Source of the DNA: Sphingomonas zeae | GTDB lineage: Bacteria; Pseudomonadota; Alphaproteobacteria; Sphingomonadales; Sphingomonadaceae | Length of the DNA stretch: 64,000 nucleotides | NCBI RefSeq assembly: GCF_014197135.1 | Contig: NZ_JACIFA010000001.1 | Coordinates: 248,001-312,000, forward strand | Reading direction: 5' to 3' | In this document: one piece after another, positions 8,555-17,533 of the stretch | How the letters are laid out: each line of letters starts with the position of its first letter | Numbering within the stretch: the stretch's first letter is position 1 | Program-made: the position numbers and the translations under genes | Notes under the pieces: generated by a model | Databases searched by the model: none | What the model was told of the DNA's origin: nothing | What the model saw: the letters and a program-made list of their open reading frames with translations, nothing else

Positions 8555-10329
8555 CGCACGGCACTCCATGGTTTACTCAGCAGGACGGCGCAGTTGATCA
8601 GGCCGACCAGCGAATAGGTTTGCGGATAATTCCCCCACAGCTCGCCCGTATTCGGGTCGATGTCCTCGGACAGCAGCCCGGCGGGGGTGCAGCGCGCCAC
8701 CATCTCCTCGAACAGCGCGCGGGCGTCCTCATGACGCCCGGTGACATATAACGCCTCGATCAGCCAAAAAGTGCATACATTGAAGGCGGTATGCGGCAGG
8801 CCGAAGTCATCCTCGGTCGCATAGCGCAGCATATGGCTGCCCCGGCGCAGGCCCTCCTCGACCGCGTCCAGGGTCGAGCGGAAGCGTGGATCGTCGGGCG
8901 ACAGGAAGCGCAGGTCGAGCAACTGGATGATGCTGGCGTCCAGGTCGTCGCCGCCGAAGGTCGCCGACATGCGCTGGGTTTCCTCGCGCCAAGCGGCCTG
9001 CTCGATCGTCTCGCGCATCAGGTCGGCGCGCTCCTGCCAGAAGGCGCGTCGCTCCTCCAGGCCCAGCGCCTGCGCGGCATTGGCCAGCCGGTCGCACGCC
9101 GCCCAGCACATGGCGGCGGAATAGGTGTGGACATGGCTCTTGGTGCGCAGTTCCCACAGGCCCGCATCGGGCTGATCGTATTTGGCCCAGGCGCGTTCGC
9201 CGACACGTTCCAGCGAGTGGAAATCCTCCAGCCCCGACATGCGGAACAGGCGGGTGTCGAAGAACGCCTGCACGTCGGACAACACGATCTGGCCATAGGC
9301 GTCGTGCTGGATCTGTTCATAGGCCTGGTTGCCGACACGCACCGGCCCCATGCCGCGATAGCCGGGCAGCTTGTCCTCGACCCGCTCGATCAGCGTGGGC
9401 TCGCCGCCGACGCCGTAGAGCGGCTGGATATGGCCGCCTTTGGCCGCATCGACGATGTTGCGCAGATATTCGAGATACCCCTCCAGCACGTCGAGCGCGC
9501 CCAGCCGATTGAGCGCCTGCACCGTATAATAGGCGTCGCGGATCCAGCAGTAGCGATAGTCCCAGTTGCGTCCCGAATCGGCATGTTCAGGCAGCGAGGT
9601 GGTCAGCGCCGCGACGATCGCGCCGGTTTCCTCATGCTGGCAGAGTTTCAGGGTGATGGCGGCGCGGATGACAACGGCCTGCCACTCTACGGGCGTGGCG
9701 AGGCCGCGCACCCAGTGATGCCATTCATGCGTGGTGCGCTCCAGCATCGCGCGGCTGGCTTCGCTAAGCACGCCCGCGAAGCTCTCGTCCGGCCCCAGGA
9801 ACATATGGATCGGCCGCTCCAGCCGGAACCATTGCTCGGCGGCGATATGGCCGACCGGCGCATCGGTGGTCAGCCGCAGCGTCTGATGCGTCATCAGATA
9901 ACGGATATGGTTGGACCCCTGCGTCCGTTGGGTCGGGCTGCCCCAGTCGGTGGCGACGCGAAGCGCGATGCGGATGCGCGGCGAACCGATCGGGCGGACG
10001 ATCCGCACATAGCTGGTCGGGCGATAGACGCGCCCCTCGCGCGAAAAGCGGGGGCAGAAATCGGTGATTTCGATCCCATTGCCCCGGTCGTCCATATGCG
10101 TGGTGACCAGGATCGGGGTGTTGCGTAAGTAACCTTGCGTGGTCGAAACCCGGTCTTCCAGCTCGATCGCCCAATAGCCGGTTTCCGGCGCACCATCGCC
10201 GAGCAGTGCGCAAAAGGCCGGGTCGCCATCGACGCGCGGCACGCAGCCCCAGACGAAACGGCCCAGCGAATCGATCAGCGCCGAGACCTGGCAATTGCCG
10301 ATCGGCCAGAGATTCATGTCCTGTTGCAT
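8551..10329 (-). CDS. GH15 family glycoside hydrolase in the trehalose operon
   Basis: 592 residues. An (alpha/alpha)6-barrel glucoamylase/trehalase-type enzyme: an N-terminal beta-sandwich (IGNCQVSALIDSLGRFVWG), then the GH15 signature RNWDYRYCWIRDAYY at about 262-276, GGDDLDAS at about 443-450, and the catalytic-base region EDIDPNTGELWGNYPQ near the end. The start ATG at 10329 shares a base with the otsB stop (TAATG) and the end overlaps otsA, so the three are tightly coupled. GH15 proteins beside ots genes are common in proteobacteria; substrate is not settled by sequence (trehalose or alpha-glucans are both possible). No signal peptide, so cytoplasmic. Confidence 0.92.
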   Translation of the reverse strand: MQQDMNLWPIGNCQVSALIDSLGRFVWGCVPRVDGDPAFCALLGDGAPETGYWAIELEDRVSTTQGYLRNTPILVTTHMDDRGNGIEITDFCPRFSREGRVYRPTSYVRIVRPIGSPRIRIALRVATDWGSPTQRTQGSNHIRYLMTHQTLRLTTDAPVGHIAAEQWFRLERPIHMFLGPDESFAGVLSEASRAMLERTTHEWHHWVRGLATPVEWQAVVIRAAITLKLCQHEETGAIVAALTTSLPEHADSGRNWDYRYCWIRDAYYTVQALNRLGALDVLEGYLEYLRNIVDAAKGGHIQPLYGVGGEPTLIERVEDKLPGYRGMGPVRVGNQAYEQIQHDAYGQIVLSDVQAFFDTRLFRMSGLEDFHSLERVGERAWAKYDQPDAGLWELRTKSHVHTYSAAMCWAACDRLANAAQALGLEERRAFWQERADLMRETIEQAAWREETQRMSATFGGDDLDASIIQLLDLRFLSPDDPRFRSTLDAVEEGLRRGSHMLRYATEDDFGLPHTAFNVCTFWLIEALYVTGRHEDARALFEEMVARCTPAGLLSEDIDPNTGELWGNYPQTYSLVGLINCAVLLSKPWSAVR

Positions 10330-11075
10330 TATTCGGCATTCTCCAGCGCTCGGGCGAGCCATTGGTGGACGGCAGCGACATCGGGCAGACGGTAATGCGC
10401 GGCGGTTTCACGCATCGGACCGACCAGCACGCCCGCACCGCCCAAAGCGGCGGCGGCGGCGAAGCCGTCCTCGTCGGTCACGTCGTCGCCCAAGAAGATC
10501 GGAACGGTGCCACGCATCGCGGGCGTTTCCATCAGCGTCTCGATCGCCTGGCCCTTGTCGCCGGGCAGGCGGACCTCGACCATCATCTTGCCCGGTTGCA
10601 GGGTCAGGCCGTGGCGTTCGGCGATGGCGGCGGCTTCGCGAAGGGCCAACGGCTCCGCATCGGGGTTGCGGCGATAATGGAGGCCCGCGCCGAAGCTTTT
10701 GGTCTCGAAATACAGATCATGGGCTTGCGCGACCGCCTGCATTTCCTCGGTGGCGGTGGCCAGATGAGCAGGTCTTTCGGGCTGGCTATGCCCGTCCTCG
10801 GGGGTACGGCGCTCGGCGCCATGACTGCCCGCGAGCGTGAAATGCTGTGCCTGCGGGCCGAACAGCGCGTCGAGCTGCGCGATGGAGCGGCCGCTGACGA
10901 TGGCGAGGCGGCCGGGCATATGCGCGGCCAGCGCATCCAGCCGGTCGGCGAGGGCAGCACTGACATGCACCGCCTCGGGATTGTCGGCCAGCTCAACCAG
11001 CGTGCCGTCGAAATCCAGGAACAGGCTGTCGGTCGCGGACAGGCGGGTAGGGGGCGGGGTAAGGTCGGCCGGCAT
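10329..11075 (-). CDS. otsB: Trehalose-6-phosphate phosphatase
   Basis: 248 residues from the ATG at 11075. HAD-superfamily phosphatase that removes phosphate from trehalose-6-phosphate. Motif I is LFLDFDGTLVEL with the DxDGT nucleophile pair, motif II is AIVSGRS, and the acidic motif is IFLGDDVTDEDGF. In-frame ATGs at 11087, 11102 and 11117 are possible starts; none has a convincing ribosome site, and the shortest N-terminus resembles other OtsB proteins best. First gene of otsB-GH15-otsA. Confidence 0.93.
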   Translation of the reverse strand: MPADLTPPPTRLSATDSLFLDFDGTLVELADNPEAVHVSAALADRLDALAAHMPGRLAIVSGRSIAQLDALFGPQAQHFTLAGSHGAERRTPEDGHSQPERPAHLATATEEMQAVAQAHDLYFETKSFGAGLHYRRNPDAEPLALREAAAIAERHGLTLQPGKMMVEVRLPGDKGQAIETLMETPAMRGTVPIFLGDDVTDEDGFAAAAALGGAGVLVGPMRETAAHYRLPDVAAVHQWLARALENAE

Positions 11076-11117
11076 GGGCGAAAGCATAGCGGATGCGGAC
11101 ATGCCAAGTGAACCCAT

Positions 11118-11447
11118 CCCCGCCGCTGGCGTTCCGCTGCGCTGCCGAAATGATTACGGAAGGAGCGCATGTCTCTTGGCTATGCCCAACGGCATTCGTC
11201 CAGGCACGCCCCCTCCCGCAGGCGAGTTTCAGGTAAACGATGCGGGGCATCGTTTACCTGAAACTGGGGATGGGGGGAGGGCCCTTCTACGGGCGGCGTC
11301 GCTTGTGGCTTGCCCTCCCCCGGCCCCTCCCGCTTGCGGGAGGGGAGCAGAAGGGCGGTTCGCATCTGTGCTGACGATATATGCCAAACTCACCCCCTCC
11401 CGCCTGCGGGGGGGAGTAAGAAGGGGTGTGCTGTCATGCGCAACCCG
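11118..11447. other. Gene-free repeat-rich spacer between sdhA and otsB
   Basis: No convincing coding sequence on either strand. The stretch holds GGGAGG/CCTCCC tracts, a perfect palindrome CCCCTCCCGC-TT-GCGGGAGGGG at 11324-11345, a related imperfect one at about 11391-11415, and the 19-bp-stem hairpin listed separately. The otsB promoter should lie in the distal part of this spacer, but I cannot point to a clear -35/-10 pair. Confidence 0.7.
11225..11265. repeat. Perfect 19-bp-stem hairpin
   Basis: AGTTTCAGGTAAACGATGC (11225-11243) and its exact reverse complement (11247-11265) are separated by only GGG. No T tract follows on either strand, so it is not a standard terminator. It is nested between CCCTCCC and GGGAGGG tracts. 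Confidence 0.95.
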
Positions 11448-11479
11448 AAAAAAAAGGGCCGGCGATCGCTCGCCAGCCC
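11448..11479 (-). terminator. Rho-independent terminator of the sdh operon
   Basis: Read on the minus strand: GGGCTGGCGA (11479-11470), four-base loop, TCGCCGGCCC (11465-11456), then eight T. One T-G wobble. It lies 28 bases past the sdhA stop. Confidence 0.88.
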
Positions 11480-11506
11480 CTTCATTCCGAACCGTGAAAC
11501 CGGGCC

Positions 11507-13315
11507 TCAGTACACCCGCTTCTTCGGCTTGATATACTCGATATCGTCGGTCAGCGTGTAGTCGTGGACCGGGCGATAGTCGATCTCGACCCCGCCGCCC
11601 TGGCCGCCCCAGCCGTCGAAGGTCGCGACGGTGTGCTTCATCCAGTTGGCGTCGTCGCGATCGGGGAAGTCCTCGTTCACATGCGCGCCGCGGCTTTCCT
11701 TGCGGTTCAGCGCCGATTCCATCGTCACGACCGCTTGGCTGATGAGGTTGTCCAGCTCCAGCGTCTCGACCAGATCGGTGTTCCAGATCAGCGAGCGATC
11801 CTTGATGCCGATGTCCTTCATCCGGTCATAGGTGGCGCGGATCATCTGGCGACCTTCGGTCAGCAGTTCGTCGGTGCGGAACACGGCGCAGTGGCGCTGC
11901 ATCGTCTTCTGCATCTCGCTGCGCACCGATGCGGTGGTCGAGCTGCCAGCGGCGTTGCGGAAGTGGTCGAGGCGACCCAGCGCCAGCTCTTCCGAACCCT
12001 TGGGCAGCGGCGCGTGCGGGGTGCCGGGCTTCAGCGTGTCCTTGATGCGCAGGCCGGTCGCGCGGCCGAACACCACCAGGTCGATCAGCGAGTTGGAACC
12101 CAGGCGGTTGGCGCCGTGCACCGATACGCAGGCGGCTTCGCCGACCGCGAACAGGCCGGGGACGACCGAATCCGGGTTGCCGTCCTTCAGGCGGACGACC
12201 TCGCCGTGATAGTTGGTCGGGATACCGCCCATATTATAGTGGACGGTCGGCGTGACCGGCAGCGGCTGGCGGGTCAGGTCGACACCGGCGAAGATCTTGC
12301 CGGTCTCGGTGATGCCGGGCAGGCGCTCGGCCAGCACCTTGGGGTCGATATGGTCGAGATGGAGGTAGATATGATCCCCCTCCTTGCCGACGCCGCGCCC
12401 TTCGCGGATTTCCATCGCCATCGAACGCGACACGACGTCGCGGCTGGCGAGGTCCTTGGCCGACGGCGCGTAACGCTCCATGAAGCGCTCGCCCTCGGAG
12501 TTGGTCAGATAGCCGCCTTCACCGCGCGCACCCTCGGTGATGAGGACGCCCGCGCCGTAAATGCCGGTCGGGTGGAACTGCACGAACTCCATGTCCTGGA
12601 GCGGCAGGCCCGCACGCAGCACCATGCCGCCGCCGTCACCCGTGCAGGTGTGCGCCGAAGTGGCCGAGAAATAGCAGCGGCCATAGCCGCCGGTCGCCAG
12701 CACGACATTGTGCGCGCGGAAACGGTGGATCGAGCCGTCTTCCATGCACAAGGCGATCACGCCGCGGCAATTGCCCTGCTCGTCCATGATCAGGTCGAGC
12801 GCAAAATATTCGATGAAGAAGTCCGCGTCATACTTCAGCGACTGCTGGTACAGCGCGTGCAGCATGGCGTGGCCGGTACGGTCGGCGGCGGCGCAGGTGC
12901 GCTGCGCAGGCGGGCCTTCGCCCATATTCTGCATCATGCCGCCGAAGGGGCGCTGATAGATCTTGCCCTCTTCGGTGCGGCTGAACGGCACGCCCGCGTG
13001 CTCCAGCTCGTACACGGCGGCGGGCGCCTCGCGGCACAGATATTCGATCGCGTCCTGGTCGCCCAGCCAGTCCGACCCCTTGACGGTGTCGTACATGTGC
13101 CAGGTCCAGTGGTCGGGACCCATATTGCCGAGCGAGGCGGCGATGCCGCCCTGCGCCGCGACCGTGTGGCTGCGGGTCGGGAACACCTTGGTGATGCAGG
13201 CGGTCTTGAGCCCTGCCTCGGCGATGCCCATGGTGGCGCGCAGGCCCGAGCCGCCCGCACCCACGACGACGGCGTCATAGGTATGGTCGATGATCTTGTA
13301 GGCGGCAGCGGACAT
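11507..13315 (-). CDS. sdhA: Succinate dehydrogenase flavoprotein subunit
   Basis: 602 residues. Complex II / TCA-cycle subunit that oxidises succinate to fumarate with covalent FAD. The nucleotide-binding motif [15 protein letters not shown] is at about 16-30, the flavinylated histidine lies in [11 protein letters not shown], and active-site segments [20 protein letters not shown] and [11 protein letters not shown] are present. Full length. The start ATG overlaps or abuts the sdhD stop (13315). It is followed by a terminator and not by sdhB, so the iron-sulphur subunit must be encoded elsewhere or farther away. Confidence 0.97.
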   Translation of the reverse strand: MSAAAYKIIDHTYDAVVVGAGGSGLRATMGIAEAGLKTACITKVFPTRSHTVAAQGGIAASLGNMGPDHWTWHMYDTVKGSDWLGDQDAIEYLCREAPAAVYELEHAGVPFSRTEEGKIYQRPFGGMMQNMGEGPPAQRTCAAADRTGHAMLHALYQQSLKYDADFFIEYFALDLIMDEQGNCRGVIALCMEDGSIHRFRAHNVVLATGGYGRCYFSATSAHTCTGDGGGMVLRAGLPLQDMEFVQFHPTGIYGAGVLITEGARGEGGYLTNSEGERFMERYAPSAKDLASRDVVSRSMAMEIREGRGVGKEGDHIYLHLDHIDPKVLAERLPGITETGKIFAGVDLTRQPLPVTPTVHYNMGGIPTNYHGEVVRLKDGNPDSVVPGLFAVGEAACVSVHGANRLGSNSLIDLVVFGRATGLRIKDTLKPGTPHAPLPKGSEELALGRLDHFRNAAGSSTTASVRSEMQKTMQRHCAVFRTDELLTEGRQMIRATYDRMKDIGIKDRSLIWNTDLVETLELDNLISQAVVTMESALNRKESRGAHVNEDFPDRDDANWMKHTVATFDGWGGQGGGVEIDYRPVHDYTLTDDIEYIKPKKRVY

Positions 13316-13698
13316 TATGCAGCGGCTCCGAAGGCGATCTTGAGGATCGAGAAGATGGCGACAGCGGCGATCGTGAAGACGAACAGGTTCATGACGACGA
13401 GGAGCGCGACCCGGTTCTGGTCCTGCTCATAATCCTCGATCACGACCTGCAGGCCGAGGCGCATGTGATAGAAGATCGAGGCGACCAGCAGCACCATCGG
13501 GATGGCGGCCCAGGGGTTGGACAGCCACAGATGCATCGATGCGTAATCGAACGAGGGCTGGCGCAGGATCGAGATCAGCAGCCAGACGACCAGCAGGAAG
13601 TTCGATCCCGCCGTCAGGCGCTGGTTCAACCAGTGATGGGTGCCCGACTTGGCCGAGCCCAGGCCACGCACGCGGCCGATCGCGGTTCCGGAACGCAT
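13315..13698 (-). CDS. sdhD: Succinate dehydrogenase membrane anchor subunit D
   Basis: 127 residues starting [19 protein letters not shown]. Three membrane helices at about 33-46, 60-84 and 100-122. The segment [12 protein letters not shown] and [13 protein letters not shown] (haem-ligand histidine in the second helix, then the charged loop) are typical of alphaproteobacterial SdhD. The ATG at 13698 overlaps the sdhC stop (ATGA). A longer open frame to 14055 is only a read-through in another gene's shadow. Confidence 0.93.
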   Translation of the reverse strand: MRSGTAIGRVRGLGSAKSGTHHWLNQRLTAGSNFLLVVWLLISILRQPSFDYASMHLWLSNPWAAIPMVLLVASIFYHMRLGLQVVIEDYEQDQNRVALLVVMNLFVFTIAAVAIFSILKIAFGAAA

Positions 13699-14108
13699 CA
13701 CTTGATCCCCAGATAGAGCCAGAAGGCCACCGTCATCACGACGGCGAAGACGATGGTGGCTTGCGCCTGACGCTTGTTCGACTTCAGCTCGAACCCGGCG
13801 CCGACATCCATGAACAGGTGGCGGATGCCATTGGCCATATGCTGGAACAGGCAGGCGGTCAGGCCGATGCCGACCACATAGCCGACGACGTTCAGACGGC
13901 CCGAGTCCAGGGTGAACACGTCGCGGAACGTCGCATAGCTTTCGGGACCGGCGGCCACGGCCGCCAGGAACCAGACGAGAAGCGCGGCACCCACGGTCGC
14001 CATGCCCGTACCGGTGGCACGATGCAGGATGGAGACCAGCATGTTGGGACCCCATTTCCAGATCTGGAGATGCGGGGAGAGCGGGCGTGCGGTGTTGCGG
14101 GCGGCCAA
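13698..14108 (-). CDS. sdhC: Succinate dehydrogenase cytochrome b556 subunit C, TTG start
   Basis: 136 residues if translation begins at the TTG at 14108, which has GAGGA seven bases upstream and gives MAARNTARPLSPHLQIWKWG, the usual SdhC N-terminus. The open frame runs on to a GTG at 14246, but that extension has no SdhC character. Signature SPHLQIW..MLVSILHRATG is followed by three membrane helices and the haem-ligand region ANGIRHLFMDVG. Anchors SdhA/B in the inner membrane and helps form the quinone site. First gene of sdhC-sdhD-sdhA. Confidence 0.9.
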   Translation of the reverse strand: MAARNTARPLSPHLQIWKWGPNMLVSILHRATGTGMATVGAALLVWFLAAVAAGPESYATFRDVFTLDSGRLNVVGYVVGIGLTACLFQHMANGIRHLFMDVGAGFELKSNKRQAQATIVFAVVMTVAFWLYLGIK

Positions 14109-14324
14109 GGGCAGATCCTCGAACAGTCTAAAGTCAGGCTGGTTTGCGGATACGCCTATGATGAAGACGCCGCCAGGATGCAAGTCGCCAGCGCATCCGG
14201 CGGTGCCGCCGATACCGAATCGCGGCCTTCGCGGGCGTGGCGTCACGCCTGCATAAGCACCCTTTAACCCTTTTTGGCGAAGAAGAATGCGAAACCTTGA
14301 AGCGATTCCAGGGGGGACCCCGTC

Positions 14325-15683
14325 TTGAATGCCGATCTGCCGCCGTCCACCGTCATTACGGCCGACATCGACCTCGACGCCCGGGTTCGCGCTTTCGACG
14401 GGGGGGATCGCTCGCTGGTCCGACTGGCCGCCGAATTATGGCCGGTGATCGAGCCGCGCGTGGACGAGGTCGTCAACGCGTATTGGGACCACTGGCGGTA
14501 CAAGAATCCGGACCAGCCCGAATGGGCGCCGCTGGACCGCGAACGCCAGCTGACGGCGGGACGGACCTATCTGCGCAACCGCTTCTGTGATCTGGCGGGC
14601 CGCGAATGGCTCGAGTCGCTCGGGCGTGCGATCGCCTCCGCCTATGCCGCTCGGGTCGCGCCGATGGACGTGCTGGCCATGTCATGCGCCAGCGACCGGG
14701 CGGCGCTGAAGATCATTCTGGAGGACATGGCCGCCGACGATCCGCGACGCGGGGTCGCGGTCGACACGTTGCTCCGGGTTTATGGCATGGAAACCGAACT
14801 CACCGTCGCGCTGTTCTCGGCGTATCGCAGCTGGAGTGACGAGCGCGAGCGCGAGCGGCTGGTCGGGGATTTCCGTAACGGCATCGCCGCGGTCGTCGAA
14901 AATGCCACGGTCGAGGGACAGGATCTGCGACGCCAGGCGCAGGATGCGTCGCTTTCGACGCGCGGGATGCTGGGTAAGTCGAGCGAGGTCGCCGCTGCCG
15001 CCGAACAGTCGGCGGTCGCGATGCGCGAGGCGGCGCAGACTGCCGCCGGGCTGATCCGCGCGATCGAGGATGCCCGGACCGAAGTCGACCAGGCCGCCGA
15101 CGTCGCCAATCGCGCCGCCGATCAGGCGGGGCGGGCGGTTGGCATGTCGGAGATGCTGTCCGATCACGCCAAGTCGATCGAATCGATTTTGGGGCTCATC
15201 CGGGATATTGCCGGGCAGACCAATCTGCTCGCGCTCAACGCGACCATCGAGGCGGCGCGCGCGGGCGACGCAGGGCGGGGCTTCGCGGTCGTGGCGCAGG
15301 AGGTAAAGAGCCTCGCCAGCCAGACCGCGCGCGCAACCGACGATATCGCGACCAAGATCGCCGCGATCCAGGCGGCGACCCGGTCCACGGTCGAGACCAA
15401 CGCCTCCATCAAGGCGACGGTCCATGAGGTGCAGGTGTCGGCCGAGCGAATCCGTCATGCGATGGAGGCGCAGGCCCAGACCGTCACCGCGATCACCGCC
15501 GCGGTAGATGAAACCGCGCTGGCCGCCGACTCGATGTCGCACACCATCGCCGCGATCCGCCAGGATACCGAGCATGTCGCGCAGGAAATCGATCGGGTCG
15601 GGCGCGGCTTCGACCATCTCGATACGCAACTCGGCGACCTGAAGGCCAGCGCGAGCCAGTTCGTCGCCCGCGTCGCCGCCTGA
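14325..15683 (+). CDS. Soluble methyl-accepting chemotaxis protein with globin-like sensor
   Basis: 452 residues without membrane spans, so a cytoplasmic receptor. Residues 1 to about 170 are helical and resemble the globin-coupled sensor (protoglobin) domain of HemAT-type receptors in length and in the pattern [19 protein letters not shown]. In HemAT the equivalent helix has the haem-ligand histidine in a GxxHxR context; here no histidine is present there (Y-A-A-R), so haem binding is doubtful. From about 180 a coiled coil leads to the signalling hairpin (about 291-330) with [20 protein letters not shown], which is diagnostic. Divergent from sdhC; a link to respiration or redox sensing is inference. 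The sensor assignment is less sure than the MCP one. Confidence 0.88.
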   Translation: MNADLPPSTVITADIDLDARVRAFDGGDRSLVRLAAELWPVIEPRVDEVVNAYWDHWRYKNPDQPEWAPLDRERQLTAGRTYLRNRFCDLAGREWLESLGRAIASAYAARVAPMDVLAMSCASDRAALKIILEDMAADDPRRGVAVDTLLRVYGMETELTVALFSAYRSWSDERERERLVGDFRNGIAAVVENATVEGQDLRRQAQDASLSTRGMLGKSSEVAAAAEQSAVAMREAAQTAAGLIRAIEDARTEVDQAADVANRAADQAGRAVGMSEMLSDHAKSIESILGLIRDIAGQTNLLALNATIEAARAGDAGRGFAVVAQEVKSLASQTARATDDIATKIAAIQAATRSTVETNASIKATVHEVQVSAERIRHAMEAQAQTVTAITAAVDETALAADSMSHTIAAIRQDTEHVAQEIDRVGRGFDHLDTQLGDLKASASQFVARVAA

Positions 15684-15759
15684 CGCACCCGATCCTTCCG
15701 TGCCGGGGGGATTGATCCCGGCGGTTGACGCTTCGGCGATCGACCGGCACGGCAGTGCC

Positions 15760-16455
15760 ATGACGACGATATTGGTAACGGGCAGCAGCCGGGGCATCGG
15801 CGCAGCCATCGCATCGACACTGGGCGATCTGCCCGGCACGCGGGTTCTGGGCCACGCCACGCGCAGCGGCATCGCGGCCGATCTTTCCGATCCGGCCGCC
15901 CCCGCGCGCCTGTGGAACGAAGCGCTCGACCAGGCGGGCGGGGCGATCGACATCCTCGTCAACAATGCCGGGATTTTCGAGGCAAGCCCGCTCGACGCCG
16001 ATGACTGGTCGGACAGCTGGGCGCGGACGATGCAGGTCAACCTGACCGCCTCGGCCGAACTGTGCCGCCTCGCCGTGCTACACTGGCAGGAACGGGGTGT
16101 CGGTGGCCGGATCGTCAACGTCGCCAGCCGCGCCGCCTATCGCGGCGACAGTCCGGCGCATTGGCATTATGCCGCATCCAAGGGCGGCATGGTCGCGATG
16201 ACCAAGACCATCGCCAGGGGCTATGCCGCGCAGGGGATTCTGGCCTTTGCCGTCTGCCCCGGCTTCACCATGACGGGCATGGCGGACGATTATCTCGCCA
16301 GCCGGGGGGGCGACAAGCTGCTCGCCGACATTCCGCTCGGCCGCGTCGCCTCGCCGGAGGAAGTCGCCGCCACTGTCCGTTTCCTGTGTACCGACGCGCC
16401 CCCTTCGATGACCGGCGCGGTCCTCGACGTGAATGGAGCCAGCTATGTCCGCTGA
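15760..16455 (+). CDS. SDR-family oxidoreductase
   Basis: 231 residues. Classical short-chain dehydrogenase: cofactor loop TGSSRGIG at about 7-14, NNAG in ILVNNAGIF, catalytic serine in NVASRAAY, and the YxxxK pair in HYAASKGGMVAM, then PGFTMTGM. NAD(P)(H)-dependent reduction or oxidation of an unknown alcohol or ketone. The ATG at 15760 is chosen because the protein then starts MTTILVTGSSRGIG like other SDRs; an ATG at 15700 would add 20 residues with no match. Its 3' end overlaps the prmA start by 11 bases. Confidence 0.9.
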   Translation: MTTILVTGSSRGIGAAIASTLGDLPGTRVLGHATRSGIAADLSDPAAPARLWNEALDQAGGAIDILVNNAGIFEASPLDADDWSDSWARTMQVNLTASAELCRLAVLHWQERGVGGRIVNVASRAAYRGDSPAHWHYAASKGGMVAMTKTIARGYAAQGILAFAVCPGFTMTGMADDYLASRGGDKLLADIPLGRVASPEEVAATVRFLCTDAPPSMTGAVLDVNGASYVR

Positions 16456-17377
16456 CAGCTGGAAGCTGACCCTGCCCTGCACCCGCGACGAGGCGGAGGC
16501 GATCGATGCGGCCGACGATCTGGCGATCGACGCGGTCATCATGACCACCGAGGAGGTGGAGGACGACCGCGAGCATTGGCGGCTCGATGCCTATTTCGAG
16601 GCGGAACCCGATCTTGCCACGATCGAAGCGATCCGCGCGCTGGTGCCGAGCGCGGGCGACCATCCCGCCACCGTCGAGCATGTGCCCGCACAGGACTGGG
16701 TCACGATGAGCCAGGCGGGGCTCGCGCCGCTGTCGGTCGGGCGATTCTTCGTCCACACCGGCGACGAGGCGGTGCCCGAGGGTCTGCGGGGTTTCCACAT
16801 CCCGGCGGGCCGCGCCTTCGGCACGGGACATCACGAGACGACCAGCGGCTGCCTCGCCATGTTGGACCGCATGGCGAAGGAGAGGGTGACGAACGCGATC
16901 GATGTCGGCACCGGCACCGGCCTGCTCGCCTTTGCCGCGCGCTACCTCTGGCCCGAGGCGAAGGTTGTCGCGACTGACATCGATCCGATCGCGATCGATG
17001 TGACGGCCGAGAATGCCGCGATCAACGGTGTCGACGGGGTGGAGCTGATCGTCGCCGACGGCGCGCTCGCTGATCCGATCATGGCAGGCGCGCCCTATGA
17101 TCTGGTCATCGCCAATATCCTGGCCGGGCCGTTGATCTCGATGGCGCCCGAACTGGCGGCGATTGCCGGTCCGGAGGCGACCCTCGTGTTGGCGGGACTG
17201 CTGGAAACCCAGCGCGCGGACGTGGTCTCGGCCTATGAAGCCTGTGGCTGCACGTTCGAGACGGTCGACCGGCGCGGCGACTGGAGCGTCCTGCGTCTGC
17301 GTGCGGGGGCGGAGCGCTTCGTGCCGAACGCGCCATTCGATCCCAAGGGGCGTGACGGCTGGGCGCTCGATATCTGA
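16445..17377 (+). CDS. prmA: Ribosomal protein L11 methyltransferase
   Basis: 310 residues. Trimethylates ribosomal protein L11 using S-adenosylmethionine. FGTGHHETTSGCLAM, the SAM-binding loop DVGTGTGLLAFAA, TDIDPIAIDVTAENAAING and the NPP-like NILAGPL motif are all in the right order. N-terminal ~120 residues form the substrate-recognition domain. Start ATG at 16445, inside the SDR gene; a 16433 ATG is the alternative. Role in ribosome assembly is generally non-essential. Confidence 0.94.
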   Translation: MSADSWKLTLPCTRDEAEAIDAADDLAIDAVIMTTEEVEDDREHWRLDAYFEAEPDLATIEAIRALVPSAGDHPATVEHVPAQDWVTMSQAGLAPLSVGRFFVHTGDEAVPEGLRGFHIPAGRAFGTGHHETTSGCLAMLDRMAKERVTNAIDVGTGTGLLAFAARYLWPEAKVVATDIDPIAIDVTAENAAINGVDGVELIVADGALADPIMAGAPYDLVIANILAGPLISMAPELAAIAGPEATLVLAGLLETQRADVVSAYEACGCTFETVDRRGDWSVLRLRAGAERFVPNAPFDPKGRDGWALDI

Positions 17378-17533
17378 TTTTTTGGTGCGTTCCTTCCTTT
17401 CCCCTCCTTAAGGCGGGGGGCGCAATCCTGGCGATGATTATTGCCTTCCCCTTACGAAAACGAGAGTGCGCCCAATTGCCGTGCCCCCTGGGTCTCAGGC
17501 ATAGACCGCTGAAAGACAAAAGAGGATGAGGTC

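Noticed and set aside
11564..13432. 622-codon open frame opposite sdhA
   Set aside because: The minus-strand protein is a full SdhA with all cofactor motifs; the plus frame is its shadow.
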